64,000 bases of DNA, taken from Gimesia sp. Its GTDB lineage: Bacteria > Planctomycetota > Planctomycetia > Planctomycetales > Planctomycetaceae. Under the pieces are notes generated by a model, which saw only the letters and a program-made list of their open reading frames with translations, made no database searches and was not told the DNA's origin. The stretch lies in contig PAJV01000071.1 in assembly GCA_002706765.1 (NCBI GenBank), positions 1 to 64,000 of the forward strand. Direction: 5' to 3'. Both the position numbers and the translations under genes were made by a program. Below are positions 55,757 to 64,000 of this stretch, in pieces. Numbering within the stretch: the first letter of the stretch is position 1; each line of letters begins with the position of its first letter.

Positions 55757-56287
55757 ATGGCTTCTCCGAAAACCTGTCGATTTTCCCTGTATCTGTTTGC
55801 GTTTCTCTCTTTGAGCCTGACAGTCGGTTGTTCCTCGAATTCCCCCGACACTCCAGAAACGGTCCCTGTTGCAGGCTCCGTCTCATTTCAGGGGAAGCCG
55901 CTCCCCGGTGCATCGGTGATCTTTATGAATCCCGATGCAACATCTCCGCAGACAGGAACACTCAACTCCATCACCGATGATTCAGGGAAATTTGAACTCA
56001 AATCCTACTTCGGCGCGCGAACCGTTAAAAACGGTGCCGTCCCGGGGACTTACAAAGTGACCATTCTTAAAATGGTTCCTCCGGGGGAAATGACTGAAAA
56101 TGAATACGAGGCTAAAGTAGCGGAGGCCGACAGGATCGTATCTGGTGGAGGCATATTGACTGCGGATCAGACACCGCCAGAGTTACAGCAGCTCATCCCT
56201 CGAAAATATTCTGATGCATCACTCTCCCAACTCGAAGCGAAAGTGATGCCGAACCAGGAAAACGAGTTCCAGTTCGATCTTAAATAA
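55757..56287 (+). CDS. Lipoprotein with carboxypeptidase-regulatory-like fold
   Basis: I start at MASPKTCRFSLYLFAFLSLS, ending in lipobox LTVGC; the frame opens 63 bases earlier. The mature 150 residues are a beta-sandwich of the kind found in planctomycete operons with DUF1559: VAGSVSFQGKPLPGASVIFM, DSGKFELKSYFGARTVKNGA, VPGTYKVTILKMVPPGE. It is 69 bases after the DUF1559 gene, so the two form a unit, as they often do in planctomycetes. Confidence 0.82.
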   Translation: MASPKTCRFSLYLFAFLSLSLTVGCSSNSPDTPETVPVAGSVSFQGKPLPGASVIFMNPDATSPQTGTLNSITDDSGKFELKSYFGARTVKNGAVPGTYKVTILKMVPPGEMTENEYEAKVAEADRIVSGGGILTADQTPPELQQLIPRKYSDASLSQLEAKVMPNQENEFQFDLK

Positions 56288-56309
56288 AGCAAGCAGACAG
56301 GTGGAAGTC

Positions 56310-57005
56310 CTACTCCTTCTGCGTTTTTTCCCGTGTGAGCGTTTCGACCAGGTTGGCTGTCTTGCGAATATGCTGCTCCATTTCCTGGGCCGCTTTTTCA
56401 CAGTCATTTGCCTGCAGGGAACGGATAATCTCCTGGTGATCGGAAAGCGCGATTTCCTGAGCCTGACTTTCGTTGTCTACCACTTCACGGATAGCCTGCA
56501 CCAGCGTGTTATATCGCAGTAATTCATCTTGTAACCGGGTACTGCCACAATGTGCTGCAATCAGCGAATGCAGCCGAATATCCAGTGACATTGCTTTTTG
56601 CGACCAGTTGCTGTTGCGTTTTTCATTGCTGATCGACACAAATTCCTCTGAAAGCTCCGCCAGAAACCGTGGTTCAATTTTCCCACATGCAGTCCGGACC
56701 GCTTCCACTTCAAGAATTCGTCTCAACTGGTAAATCTCACGTATCTGCGTGACACCAAATTCCCGCATTACGGCACCTCGATTGGGAAGATTTTCCACAA
56801 TCCCAATTGAGGCCAGTTCCACCAGTGCTTCCCGGACAGGAGTCGCGCTCACGCCGAATTGCTCAGCCAGATTCTGAATCACCATTCGATGACCGACTGG
56901 AAACTCTCCCCGGATGACCGCTGTCAGAATTCGTTGTACCACAACTTCGCGGATATTTCCCCGGGGCACCATCGAAAACGAGCCGGGCAGATTAGTAGTC
57001 GACAT
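56310..57005 (-). CDS. GntR family transcriptional regulator (FCD domain)
   Basis: A 231-residue regulator. The N-terminal winged helix is VVVQRILTAVIRGEFPVGHR, NLAEQFGVSATPVREALVEL and VENLPNRGAVMREFGV. The C-terminal FCD ligand domain has REIYQLRRILEVEAVRTACG, SLDIRLHSLIAAHCGSTRLQ and SDHQEIIRSLQANDCEKAAQ with metal-ligand Asp/His residues. It most likely binds a sugar acid or similar small molecule. It sits between the DUF1559 unit and the DUF1501/DUF1549 pair, both with a shared AT palindrome in reach. Confidence 0.92.
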   Translation of the reverse strand: MSTTNLPGSFSMVPRGNIREVVVQRILTAVIRGEFPVGHRMVIQNLAEQFGVSATPVREALVELASIGIVENLPNRGAVMREFGVTQIREIYQLRRILEVEAVRTACGKIEPRFLAELSEEFVSISNEKRNSNWSQKAMSLDIRLHSLIAAHCGSTRLQDELLRYNTLVQAIREVVDNESQAQEIALSDHQEIIRSLQANDCEKAAQEMEQHIRKTANLVETLTREKTQKE

Positions 57006-57143
57006 ATTTGATCCTTGATCAGCCTGTTACAGGCCAGAAGTGCGAACTCTAAAGCAAACCACAATTAACCATCGTGTCTCTGGAACTGATATACCAAGCC
57101 CCAATACCCTTGGAGACGCTTTAGTAAAATGGGAGAGTGTCTA

Positions 57144-57171
57144 GATATGATGTAATATTATATATAATATA
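57144..57171. promoter_or_regulatory. AT-rich palindrome upstream of the GntR gene, candidate operator
   Basis: GATATGATGTAATATTATAT and following TAATAT form a near-palindrome about 140 bases before the GntR start. Related AT palindromes lie at 54499-54524 (before the DUF1559 gene, in inverted form) and AATATTATAT at 62069-62078 (before the large cytochrome-domain gene). Low complexity lowers confidence. Confidence 0.35.
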
Positions 57172-57255
57172 CCCACGCGAGAAAAGTGGGAGGCCGCGCA
57201 CTTCAGAAAAATAAGAATGGCCTGGGCTCAACCAAACCTGAATCTCAGACTATTA

Positions 57256-58647
57256 TCAGGCAATGATGTTTTGTACAACATCGCCCGCAACGTCCGTCAG
57301 CCGGAAATCCCGACCGGAATAATGATAGGTCAACCGCTCGTGATTGATGCCCATCAGATGCAGAATCGTCGCATGCAGATCGTGGACATGAACCTTATCC
57401 TGCATGGCGCGGAAGCCGAATTCATCGGACTCCCCATGGACGGTTCCTCCTTTGATGCCACCACCGGCCAGCCACATGCAGAACCCGAAGGGATTATGAT
57501 CGCGACCATTAATTCCGCCTTGCGCAGTCGGGGTGCGCCCAAACTCGCCTCCCCACACAACCAGTGTTTCATCCAGCAGCCCGCGCTGCTTAAGATCGGT
57601 CAGCAACTGAGCGATCGGCTGGTCAATGTCCTTGCACAACCGTTCGTTGCTTTTATCGTGATTGCTGTGCGTGTCCCAGGGCTGTCGATTCCCATAGTAA
57701 ACCTGCACAAACCGCACGCCACGCTCACTCAATCGACGTGATAATAAACAGGCCTTGGAGAACTCGCTATTTCCATACGCTTCCTGAAGCTTCTCCGGCT
57801 CACGCGAAATATCAAACGCATCCGTCGCTGCGAACTGCATCCGGTATGCCAGTTCCATCGATTTGATCCGTGTCTCCAGTTCATTGTCGCCGGCGCGTTT
57901 CACCAGATGCTGCTGATTGATCGCCTGAACCAGATCCAACTGCTTCTTCTGTTCTGCAGAGGACAGGACTTCATTTTTCAGATAGGGAATCATCTGTTCG
58001 GGATTCAGGTCTTTATTGTTGATATGTGTGGCCTGATGTTTGCCGGGCAGAAAGGCACTGCCCCATAATTTGGGACCAACCACAGGTTTCCCCGGGCACA
58101 ATGCCAGGAATCCAGGCAGGTTCTGATTCTCCGTTCCCAGCCCGTAAGTCAGCCACGATCCCAGACTGGGACGCGTCGGGGTCAGCGTTCCCAGGTTCAT
58201 CATGCATAATGCCGGCGCATGATTCGGAAAGTCGGTATGCATCGAGCGAATCACTGCCATGTCGTCGATGTGCTCTGCAATTTTTGAAAAATGCTCTGAG
58301 ACCGGGATCCCGGATTTCCCCGCGTTAATGAATTTGACCGGGGAAGGCAGCAGTCCCGTTGTTTTTGAAGCAGTCCGGATATCTGCCGAAGCAGGCCGCT
58401 GACCTTCATATTTCTTCAACAGTGGTTTCGGGTCAAACGTATCGACCTGCGATGGACCTCCACTCATAAACAGAAAGATCACCCGCTTCGCTTTGGGTGC
58501 GAAATGAGGCGTCTGCTGTGACGATTTCTGAGACGCCCCCTCAACGGCTGACAGCATGCCAGCCAGGCTCATCATGCCAAAACCACTGCCGACTTTTTCC
58601 AGAATTTCGCGACGGCTGAACAGATCCTGCCCGTTTAAATTCATCAT
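57256..58647 (-). CDS. DUF1501 protein (sulfatase-like fold)
   Basis: A 463-residue protein with a Tat-like start (LFSRREILEKVGSGFGMMSL). The DUF1501 pattern is KRVIFLFMSGGPSQVDTFDP, GIPVSEHFSKIAEHIDDMAV and IRSMHTDFPNHAPALCMMNL, and at the end LLDETLVVWGGEFGRTPTAQ with GRDHNPFGFCMWLAGGGIKG. The fold is alkaline-phosphatase/sulfatase-like. It follows the DUF1549/DUF1553 gene in the same direction by 58 bases, the usual planctomycete pair, thought to act on external polysaccharide or organic matter; the true reaction is unknown. Confidence 0.93.
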   Translation of the reverse strand: MMNLNGQDLFSRREILEKVGSGFGMMSLAGMLSAVEGASQKSSQQTPHFAPKAKRVIFLFMSGGPSQVDTFDPKPLLKKYEGQRPASADIRTASKTTGLLPSPVKFINAGKSGIPVSEHFSKIAEHIDDMAVIRSMHTDFPNHAPALCMMNLGTLTPTRPSLGSWLTYGLGTENQNLPGFLALCPGKPVVGPKLWGSAFLPGKHQATHINNKDLNPEQMIPYLKNEVLSSAEQKKQLDLVQAINQQHLVKRAGDNELETRIKSMELAYRMQFAATDAFDISREPEKLQEAYGNSEFSKACLLSRRLSERGVRFVQVYYGNRQPWDTHSNHDKSNERLCKDIDQPIAQLLTDLKQRGLLDETLVVWGGEFGRTPTAQGGINGRDHNPFGFCMWLAGGGIKGGTVHGESDEFGFRAMQDKVHVHDLHATILHLMGINHERLTYHYSGRDFRLTDVAGDVVQNIIA

Positions 58648-58705
58648 GTTTCAGATCTCATTATCATTTTGAAAGAATCGCTGACGAACCAGGGAACTTC
58701 CCCAC

Positions 58706-61700
58706 TCAGTCAACATACATCATTTCATTACTGCAGAGTAACGCCAGACAATAGCGCTGCCAGCCTGTCAATTGTTTCGGGTCGATGTCCTGACGTCCTT
58801 CATAAACGCCGTTATGTTTGTTCCCTGTGATATCAGCAGCTTGTGACAGGTTCGGATTGTCTGTTCGCAAAGGCCAGCAGGAAAGAGGGTCGGAAGCCAG
58901 GATCGAAGCCACATAGTCTGCATGCGACACTTGATCCTGCTTCAGTTTCGCTGCAGAGAAATGTTTCTGTACTTCCTCGGTATTCAAGGCACGATTGAAT
59001 ACTGCCACAGCGCCCAGTTGTCCCTGGAAATTCGAGAAATTGTCACTGCGCCCCGCAATAATCAACTCCGTCACCCCCTCAGTATAGCCGGGTTCTGCTT
59101 CCCCCAGGATTTCCGGTTCCGGGTTGCCATTCAGATAGACGGCAATCTGTTTCTGATCGCGGACCAACACCACATGATTCCATGTCCCCGGCTGAATAAC
59201 GGTCGTTCCAAATAAGGAATCGCGTTTTAAATCACCATTGTAAAAGAACAGACGACCGGCCCTGTTCGGGCGATACTTACCGGCGATTCCCAGATGGTCA
59301 CCCGCCGCTTTCGCAGCCGAATCTTTCCCGCGTGAAAAGAAATAACCGGTAATAATCCGCTGTTCGTTGGGAATCTGATTCTTTACCCACAGTTCTACCG
59401 AATAGGAATCTCCCAGCTCTTTCACATCGGCTTTCATACGCTTGCCGGCGAAGGTCGGAATCTGCTCAACCTCACTCTCTTGCTCGCCTGCAGAACCTCC
59501 CTCTTCCAGGAACTTAAGACCTATCTGCAGTTCAGCCTGAGTTGGCTCTCGTGAGAACAGCAGACGATAAACATCGTTGACCCGCTTTTCAGAAGACTCA
59601 CCTTCCAGCCGGGTCGCCAACTGCTGGGCCTGCTGTCTTACGAAAGGAGAATTCAATACAAACAGCTGCTGAAGTGGTGTCGTGGTTTTGGAGCGTCGCG
59701 CCGCATGAATCGCAGGATCGGGAAAATCATAAGACTGCAGGAACGTACTCAATTTATGCCGGGAAACCGTTGCATAGATTCCCCGTCGCTGAAACGTGGG
59801 ATCATCAATGTCACCCGAGGGACCCGTCTGCCGGGCATCCAGGTTATTCCCAGCTGCCAGGAGCGCATCACGGTAAATCTCGGCTTCCAGACGACGACGA
59901 TTGAAATATGAGAGCAGCCGGTTGTTCGGGTCCTGTTTCTTCTGCGCTTCCGTCAGTTCAACCCTGGAAGTCTGCTGATACGTCGCCGACAGCATGATCA
60001 GGCGATGCAGTTTCTTCATCGACCAGCCCTCGTCCATGAACCAGACAGCCAGATCATCCAGCAGTTCCGGATGGCTGGGCAGGGAGCCGGTCTTTCCATA
60101 ATTACTGGGAGTATCGACCAGTCCTTCACCAAAATGATGCTGCCAGATCCGATTCACCATCACCCGTGCGGTCAGGGGATTCTCTCGATTCGCAATTTTC
60201 TGCGCCAGTTCCAGCCGACCACTGCCATTCTGAAATGGCTCTGGTTGACCGTCCGACAGTACCCGCACAAATCGACGGGGAACCAGTTCTCCCAGGTTGG
60301 CCGCGTTCCCTCGAATGAAGACATTCAAATCGCGAGGCTTGGGATAGTAGACGATTTTCATCTTATCTTCCGTGATCTCTTCCACCCGCACCTGTTCTTC
60401 GGTGAGGGCATCTGCCAGGGGCAGCTCAAATCCGGGTGTTGATTTCTTGATTTCTTCCGCTTGCGCTTTATTTTCTTTAATGCTCTTATTATGAGCGGCA
60501 ATCAACTCTGTATTCTGCTTCAACTCTTCAGGGGGAACCGGATATTTGACTGTCGTCTGCTTTTTCAGATCCGGTCGAGAAGCAATCAGCGGGAACTCGG
60601 TACTACCAGCCTGTTTGATGATCTGCTTCAGCTCCGTATTGCGTTTCGTCAACGCTTTGACCTGCGCAGCCAGATCCGTATTCGTCTTGGTTAACGCATC
60701 CACTTTATCCCGGGCAGGCTGTGTTTTAGCCACTTCTTCTTCAGGAATAATCGGCCGCGTGGTCTGCCGTACAGAAGCAAAAACTCCTGCGATCCCATAA
60801 TAGTCTTCCACGGTCAGGGGATCATACTTGTGATCGTGGCAGCGGGCACAGGCCATCGTCAGCCCCAGCAATCCCCGGCACAAACTGTCGACGCGGTCTT
60901 CCCAGTCATCTGCATAGCGGTTTTCCAAGGTCACCTGTGACAGAGCGACCTCCTTGTGATAGGAAGGCCCCAGCCCCATGAACCCCAGGGCAGGGTAGTC
61001 TTCGGGTCCGGTTTCCGGTAGAAAGTCGGTCGCCAGTTGACGTATCACAAATTCATCGTAAGGCATATCTGCATTGAACGCTTTAATCACCCAGTCCCGA
61101 TAGCGATAGGCGTGCGGAAACGGACCGTTGTGAGGTCCCATGTTCGTATTGTCTTCCGCGTAGCGCGCCACATCCAGCCAGTGTCGACCCCAGCGTTCGC
61201 CGTAATGTGGTGACTGCAGTAACTGATCGATCACCCGTGCATACGCATCCGGAGATTCATCTTTCACAAACGCATCCACTTCTGCAGGCGTCGGGGGCAG
61301 TCCGATCAGATCGAAATAGGCACGCCGGATTAATGTCTGCTTTGTAGCAGCGGGTGCGGGAGTAAAACCTTTCGCTTCCTGCGCCGCCAGAATGAATGCG
61401 TCGATTTTATTTTTCGGCCAGTCTTTCTGTTTCACTTCAGGGGCAGGGTAATGCCGTGGTGGTTGAAACGACCAGAACTCCCGTGCCTTGTCGAAATCGA
61501 TTTCCGTCTTCGTCGCTTTACTGGAAGCCTCGGTCCGCGGGTCAGCTGCCCCCATCGCGATCCATTTTTCGAAGTCGGCGATAATCTTATCCGGCAGCTT
61601 CCCTTTGGGAGGCATCTGGTAACTGTCTTCGCCATACTTCATCGTTTCCAGCATCAGACTCTCACCCGGTTTTCCCGGTACCAGCGCCGTCCCCGAATCA

Positions 61701-61939
61701 CCACCCTCCAGCAGCCCCTGTTTCGAATCGACCAGCAGGCTCCCTTTCAGATTCTTCGAATCCGCTGAATGGCATTCGTAACAATGCTGAATCAGCACAG
61801 GCCGGATCTTCTTCTCAAAGAAATCCAGTTGCTGCTGAGTCAGTTCAGAATCGGCAGCAGAGAGCGGAAAAGCGGAGCAGAGAAACAGGCTCGTGCATAC
61901 AATGACAGCTGTCACTTTTCGCAAAGTTTTCATAGTCAT
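58706..61939 (-). CDS. Large secreted cytochrome-c/DUF1549/DUF1553 protein with LamG-like insert
   Basis: A 1077-residue protein. The start (61939, MTMKTLRKV) gives a signal peptide; the frame extends to 62005. In order: a planctomycete cytochrome-c domain with heme motif CYECHSADSKNLKG (near residue 55), DUF1549 (IDAFILAAQEAKGFTPAPAA, YGERWGRHWLDVARYAEDN, and a second CARCHDHKYDP), a coiled-coil part, DUF1553 (NPLTARVMVNRIWQHHFGEG, RRLEAEIYRDALLAAG), then a concanavalin/LamG-like domain (YSVELWVKNQIPNEQRIITG) near residues 890-1030. It pairs with DUF1501. A periplasmic redox and polymer-degradation role is inferred. Confidence 0.92.
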   Translation of the reverse strand: MTMKTLRKVTAVIVCTSLFLCSAFPLSAADSELTQQQLDFFEKKIRPVLIQHCYECHSADSKNLKGSLLVDSKQGLLEGGDSGTALVPGKPGESLMLETMKYGEDSYQMPPKGKLPDKIIADFEKWIAMGAADPRTEASSKATKTEIDFDKAREFWSFQPPRHYPAPEVKQKDWPKNKIDAFILAAQEAKGFTPAPAATKQTLIRRAYFDLIGLPPTPAEVDAFVKDESPDAYARVIDQLLQSPHYGERWGRHWLDVARYAEDNTNMGPHNGPFPHAYRYRDWVIKAFNADMPYDEFVIRQLATDFLPETGPEDYPALGFMGLGPSYHKEVALSQVTLENRYADDWEDRVDSLCRGLLGLTMACARCHDHKYDPLTVEDYYGIAGVFASVRQTTRPIIPEEEVAKTQPARDKVDALTKTNTDLAAQVKALTKRNTELKQIIKQAGSTEFPLIASRPDLKKQTTVKYPVPPEELKQNTELIAAHNKSIKENKAQAEEIKKSTPGFELPLADALTEEQVRVEEITEDKMKIVYYPKPRDLNVFIRGNAANLGELVPRRFVRVLSDGQPEPFQNGSGRLELAQKIANRENPLTARVMVNRIWQHHFGEGLVDTPSNYGKTGSLPSHPELLDDLAVWFMDEGWSMKKLHRLIMLSATYQQTSRVELTEAQKKQDPNNRLLSYFNRRRLEAEIYRDALLAAGNNLDARQTGPSGDIDDPTFQRRGIYATVSRHKLSTFLQSYDFPDPAIHAARRSKTTTPLQQLFVLNSPFVRQQAQQLATRLEGESSEKRVNDVYRLLFSREPTQAELQIGLKFLEEGGSAGEQESEVEQIPTFAGKRMKADVKELGDSYSVELWVKNQIPNEQRIITGYFFSRGKDSAAKAAGDHLGIAGKYRPNRAGRLFFYNGDLKRDSLFGTTVIQPGTWNHVVLVRDQKQIAVYLNGNPEPEILGEAEPGYTEGVTELIIAGRSDNFSNFQGQLGAVAVFNRALNTEEVQKHFSAAKLKQDQVSHADYVASILASDPLSCWPLRTDNPNLSQAADITGNKHNGVYEGRQDIDPKQLTGWQRYCLALLCSNEMMYVD

Positions 61940-62277
61940 GTCTACGATGTTAGAGTCAGGTGGGATTAAGCCGCGCAGGCTGGGGGTGACTCTTCTGTAT
62001 CTCATTAAGCAGTAATCAGATACATCAAGTCAGCTTTATATCCTATCGGGAATTCTGCCGAATAACAATATTATATTTAAAAAAGCCTGCCAATCGGGGA
62101 ATATTCACAGATTTCCACTGTGTCCCTCAATATACTCCATGAACCTGTATTGAATGAGCCTGAACTCAAGGGTAGTCTAAAGAGACACTTCGGTCACTCA
62201 GAACGACCATCGTGGCGGGCATTCCGTTTCAAGTCATTTTACTCTGATTCCAAGCACCATTGATGTAAGGACTTGCC

Positions 62278-63474
62278 ATGTTCCCGAAGATGCCGCATCC
62301 TGCTCTGCCAGCGATCCTTTTCATTGCGATTCTCAGTGGATCATTTAGCGGTCTGCCCGCAGCCGATCCTCCAAAGCAGACACCCAAGGCTCCCGGCTTC
62401 ACAATCCCTTATATCGATCTCGATGCCCAGTCGCATCGACAGACCGTCGTCGACCGCGAAGAAGGTCAGTACCTCGGCCACCCTACCACCGTTCTCCTCG
62501 AAGACAACAAGACCATCCTCTGCGTTTATCCCAAAGGACACGGGAAGGGGGGCATCGTTTATAAACGCTCCACCGATGCCGGTAAAACCTGGAGCGACCG
62601 TCTGCCCACTCCCGCCTCCTGGGCAACTTCACGTGAAGTCCCGACGCTGCATCGGGTCGTCGATGCAGCTGGCAAAAAACGCATCATCATGTTCTCCGGT
62701 CTCTATCCCGCCCGCATGGCCGTCTCCGAGGATGACGGCCAGACCTGGAGCGAACTCAAACCCATCGGCGACTGGGGCGGCATCGTCGTCATGGGAGGTG
62801 TCGAACCGCTCAAGACCGGACCCGGACATTACATGGCCCTGTTCCACGATGACGGTCGCTTCATCTCTAAAGATTCCAAACAGGAATCACCGGTCGTGTT
62901 CACACTCTATAAAACCCTCTCCACCGATGGTGGCTTAACCTGGTCCCAACCCGAAGCCATTCACAAATCATCCGAATATCATATCTGCGAACCCGGCATC
63001 ATTCGCTCGCCCGATGGCAAACAGCTCGCCGTCCTGCTCCGCGAAAACAGTCGCCGCCACAATTCGCAAATCATCTTCTCCAACGATGAAGGCAAGACCT
63101 GGACCGAACCCCGCGATCTGCCCGGCTCTTTGAACGGCGATCGACACACTGGTAAATACGATCCCGTCAGCGGACGTTTGCTCACATCCTTCCGCAGCAA
63201 CACACCCAAAGGTCACACCGCGCCTACCGAAGGAGACTGGGTCGCCTGGGTCGGCACGTACGATGATCTCGTCAACGGCAAAGAAGGTCAGTACCACGTG
63301 CGTCTCAAAGACAACACCAAAGGAGCCGACTGCGCCTATCCCGGCGTCGAAGTCCTCCCCGATGGCACCTTCATCATCACCACCTACGGACACTGGGAAA
63401 AAGACAAAGCCCCCTACATCCTCAGCATCCAACTCAAACTGGCCGAACTCGACGAACTCGCCAAAAGCCATTAA
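62278..63474 (+). CDS. Secreted sialidase-like (BNR repeat) protein
   Basis: A 398-residue protein with a signal peptide (PALPAILFIAILSGSFSGLP). Asp-box motifs: STDAGKTWSD, SEDDGQTWSE, STDGGLTWSQ and SNDEGKTWTE. The GH33-like catalytic arginines may be in GHPTTVLLEDNKTILC and similar loops, but the substrate cannot be told. It is divergent from the cytochrome-domain gene with a 340-bp gap; planctomycete sialidase-like proteins are commonly linked to such loci. Confidence 0.88.
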   Translation: MFPKMPHPALPAILFIAILSGSFSGLPAADPPKQTPKAPGFTIPYIDLDAQSHRQTVVDREEGQYLGHPTTVLLEDNKTILCVYPKGHGKGGIVYKRSTDAGKTWSDRLPTPASWATSREVPTLHRVVDAAGKKRIIMFSGLYPARMAVSEDDGQTWSELKPIGDWGGIVVMGGVEPLKTGPGHYMALFHDDGRFISKDSKQESPVVFTLYKTLSTDGGLTWSQPEAIHKSSEYHICEPGIIRSPDGKQLAVLLRENSRRHNSQIIFSNDEGKTWTEPRDLPGSLNGDRHTGKYDPVSGRLLTSFRSNTPKGHTAPTEGDWVAWVGTYDDLVNGKEGQYHVRLKDNTKGADCAYPGVEVLPDGTFIITTYGHWEKDKAPYILSIQLKLAELDELAKSH

Positions 63475-63507
63475 ACGAATCCATTCTCAACTATTTTAAA
63501 CGTTTCG

Positions 63508-63832
63508 GGTGGTCCCGAATGCAATTCGGGATTGCCGCAGGCAACAGGAAACTGACAGTGTAAGCCCGCAATGAAGAGTAACCTTCTCATCCTCAATCCC
63601 ATTCACAAACTACGCCGTCTCTAACATTGCATCTTCATCGTCCACCACCAGCTTCCGGGACGAATCATCGGGTGACCCCGAATGCAATTCGGGGTTGTCG
63701 CCAGACAACAGGAGGTCACAGTGAAAGCCCTCAATAAAGAGCATCCCGCTCCACCTCATCCCATTTACAAACTACGCCGACTCTAACATTACGTCTTCAT
63801 CGTCCACAACCAGTTTCCGGGAAGAATCCACA
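63508..63832. repeat. Tandem imperfect duplication (about 162 bp) containing paired hairpins
   Basis: Unit 1 (63508-63669) and unit 2 (63670-63832) share the hairpin CCCGAATGCAATTCGGG, a following small hairpin, and the stretch ACAAACTACGCCG...CTCTAACATT...TCTTCATCGTCCAC. The latter is the 3' end of the MFS gene in unit 2, so unit 1 carries a decayed copy of the gene's last 20 or so codons. The small hairpin is TTGCC-GCA-GGCAA in unit 1 and TTGTC-GCCA-GACAA in unit 2, a compensatory change. Confidence 0.75.
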
Positions 63833-64000
63833 AACAGCGACGCCACCCCTGCAATGAAAAACGCAATCGCACACGTGACAAACGCCATGTTCCAGTGATG
63901 CTCCTCCCCATTCGCGGTATTCACGGTAATTACCGCGATCATCAACGAAGGTGCGACCGCCGCCCCCAGGTTGCCCCACATGTTTCCCCAGCCCAGCACC
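63772..64000 (-). CDS. MFS transporter, C-terminal end only
   Basis: The last 75 codons of a major facilitator superfamily permease; the rest lies beyond the right edge. Visible are two TM segments, GWGNMWGNLGAAVAPSLMIA (with the typical GNxG... helix) and MAFVTCAIAFFIAGVASLFV, and a cytoplasmic tail DSSRKLVVDDEDVMLESA. The family with 'GNxGGaxsP' in this helix includes anion:cation and sugar-acid (hexuronate-type) transporters; substrate unknown. Its 3' end is duplicated downstream. Confidence 0.75.
   Translation of the reverse strand, partial: VLGWGNMWGNLGAAVAPSLMIAVITVNTANGEEHHWNMAFVTCAIAFFIAGVASLFVDSSRKLVVDDEDVMLESA

Noticed and set aside
62968-63471. 167-codon minus-strand frame opposite the sialidase-like gene
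   Set aside because: The low-complexity Phe/Gly/Asp-rich translation is the shadow of a well-supported BNR protein.

Overview
The window looks like a planctomycete chromosome, most likely Gimesia or a close relative. The evidence is the core half from about 39.6 kb onward. It carries a DUF1559 prepilin-like protein (residues of the form GFTLIELLVVIAII), a DUF1501 protein paired with a large cytochrome-c/DUF1549/DUF1553 protein, several secreted sialidase-like (BNR) proteins, and a secreted DUF11-repeat protein. These families are hallmarks of Planctomycetes. Assignment to genus is inference; no 16S or other marker is present.

Layout. Positions 1 to about 39.5 kb form an accessory region. (a) 1-4.9 kb: type I restriction-modification operon hsdM-hsdS-hsdR on the minus strand, with hsdR running off the left edge. 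(b) 5.1-7.0 kb: a PD-(D/E)XK-like protein and a ParB-like/DNA-methylase fusion whose methylase motifs are altered. (c) 7.2-9.3 kb: a tight three-gene cassette of a small protein, an RlmJ-like methyltransferase-fold protein with an altered catalytic motif, and a phosphoribosyltransferase-like protein; I know of no described system with this make-up. (d) 9.4-15.2 kb: a two-TM coiled-coil protein of the putative abortive-infection type, a truncated GIY-YIG protein, DUF6933, a GYF_2 membrane protein, an LRR lipoprotein, and remnants. (e) 15.7-21.6 kb: an integrative-element-type module (ArdC-like antirestriction protein, P-loop ATPase, a 'plasmid-related' protein, an extremely acidic 71-aa protein, small conserved proteins, serine recombinase). 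In this module a GACACCC motif recurs in gap after gap. (f) 21.6-27.3 kb: a 1490-residue SIR2-STAND (NLR-like) protein flanked by two directly repeated non-coding elements of about 180 bp, each just downstream of a recombinase gene. (g) 27.4-39.3 kb: small hypothetical, zinc-ribbon, DUF4419, DUF6714-like, PD40 and PDZ proteins, and a second two-TM coiled-coil protein. A tRNA-Lys gene at 39.6 kb marks the change to core genome, consistent with a tRNA-associated island boundary.

Core region: metY, sialidase, PlsC-like acyltransferase, glmM, TIM-barrel epimerase, NAD kinase, a secreted DUF6263-like protein, a diadenylate cyclase-domain protein, the DUF11 protein, an HNH endonuclease, a five-tRNA cluster (Phe, Glu, Ser, Ser, His), then a GntR-centred surface-protein locus (DUF1559, lipoprotein, GntR, DUF1501, DUF1549/1553, sialidase) and the C-terminus of an MFS transporter at the right edge.

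How the genes work together: most of the left part is plausibly a defence island (restriction, STAND sensor, membrane effectors) together with mobile-element functions including antirestriction. The right part is housekeeping plus planctomycete-specific envelope and polymer-degradation genes. All family assignments are from sequence reading alone.
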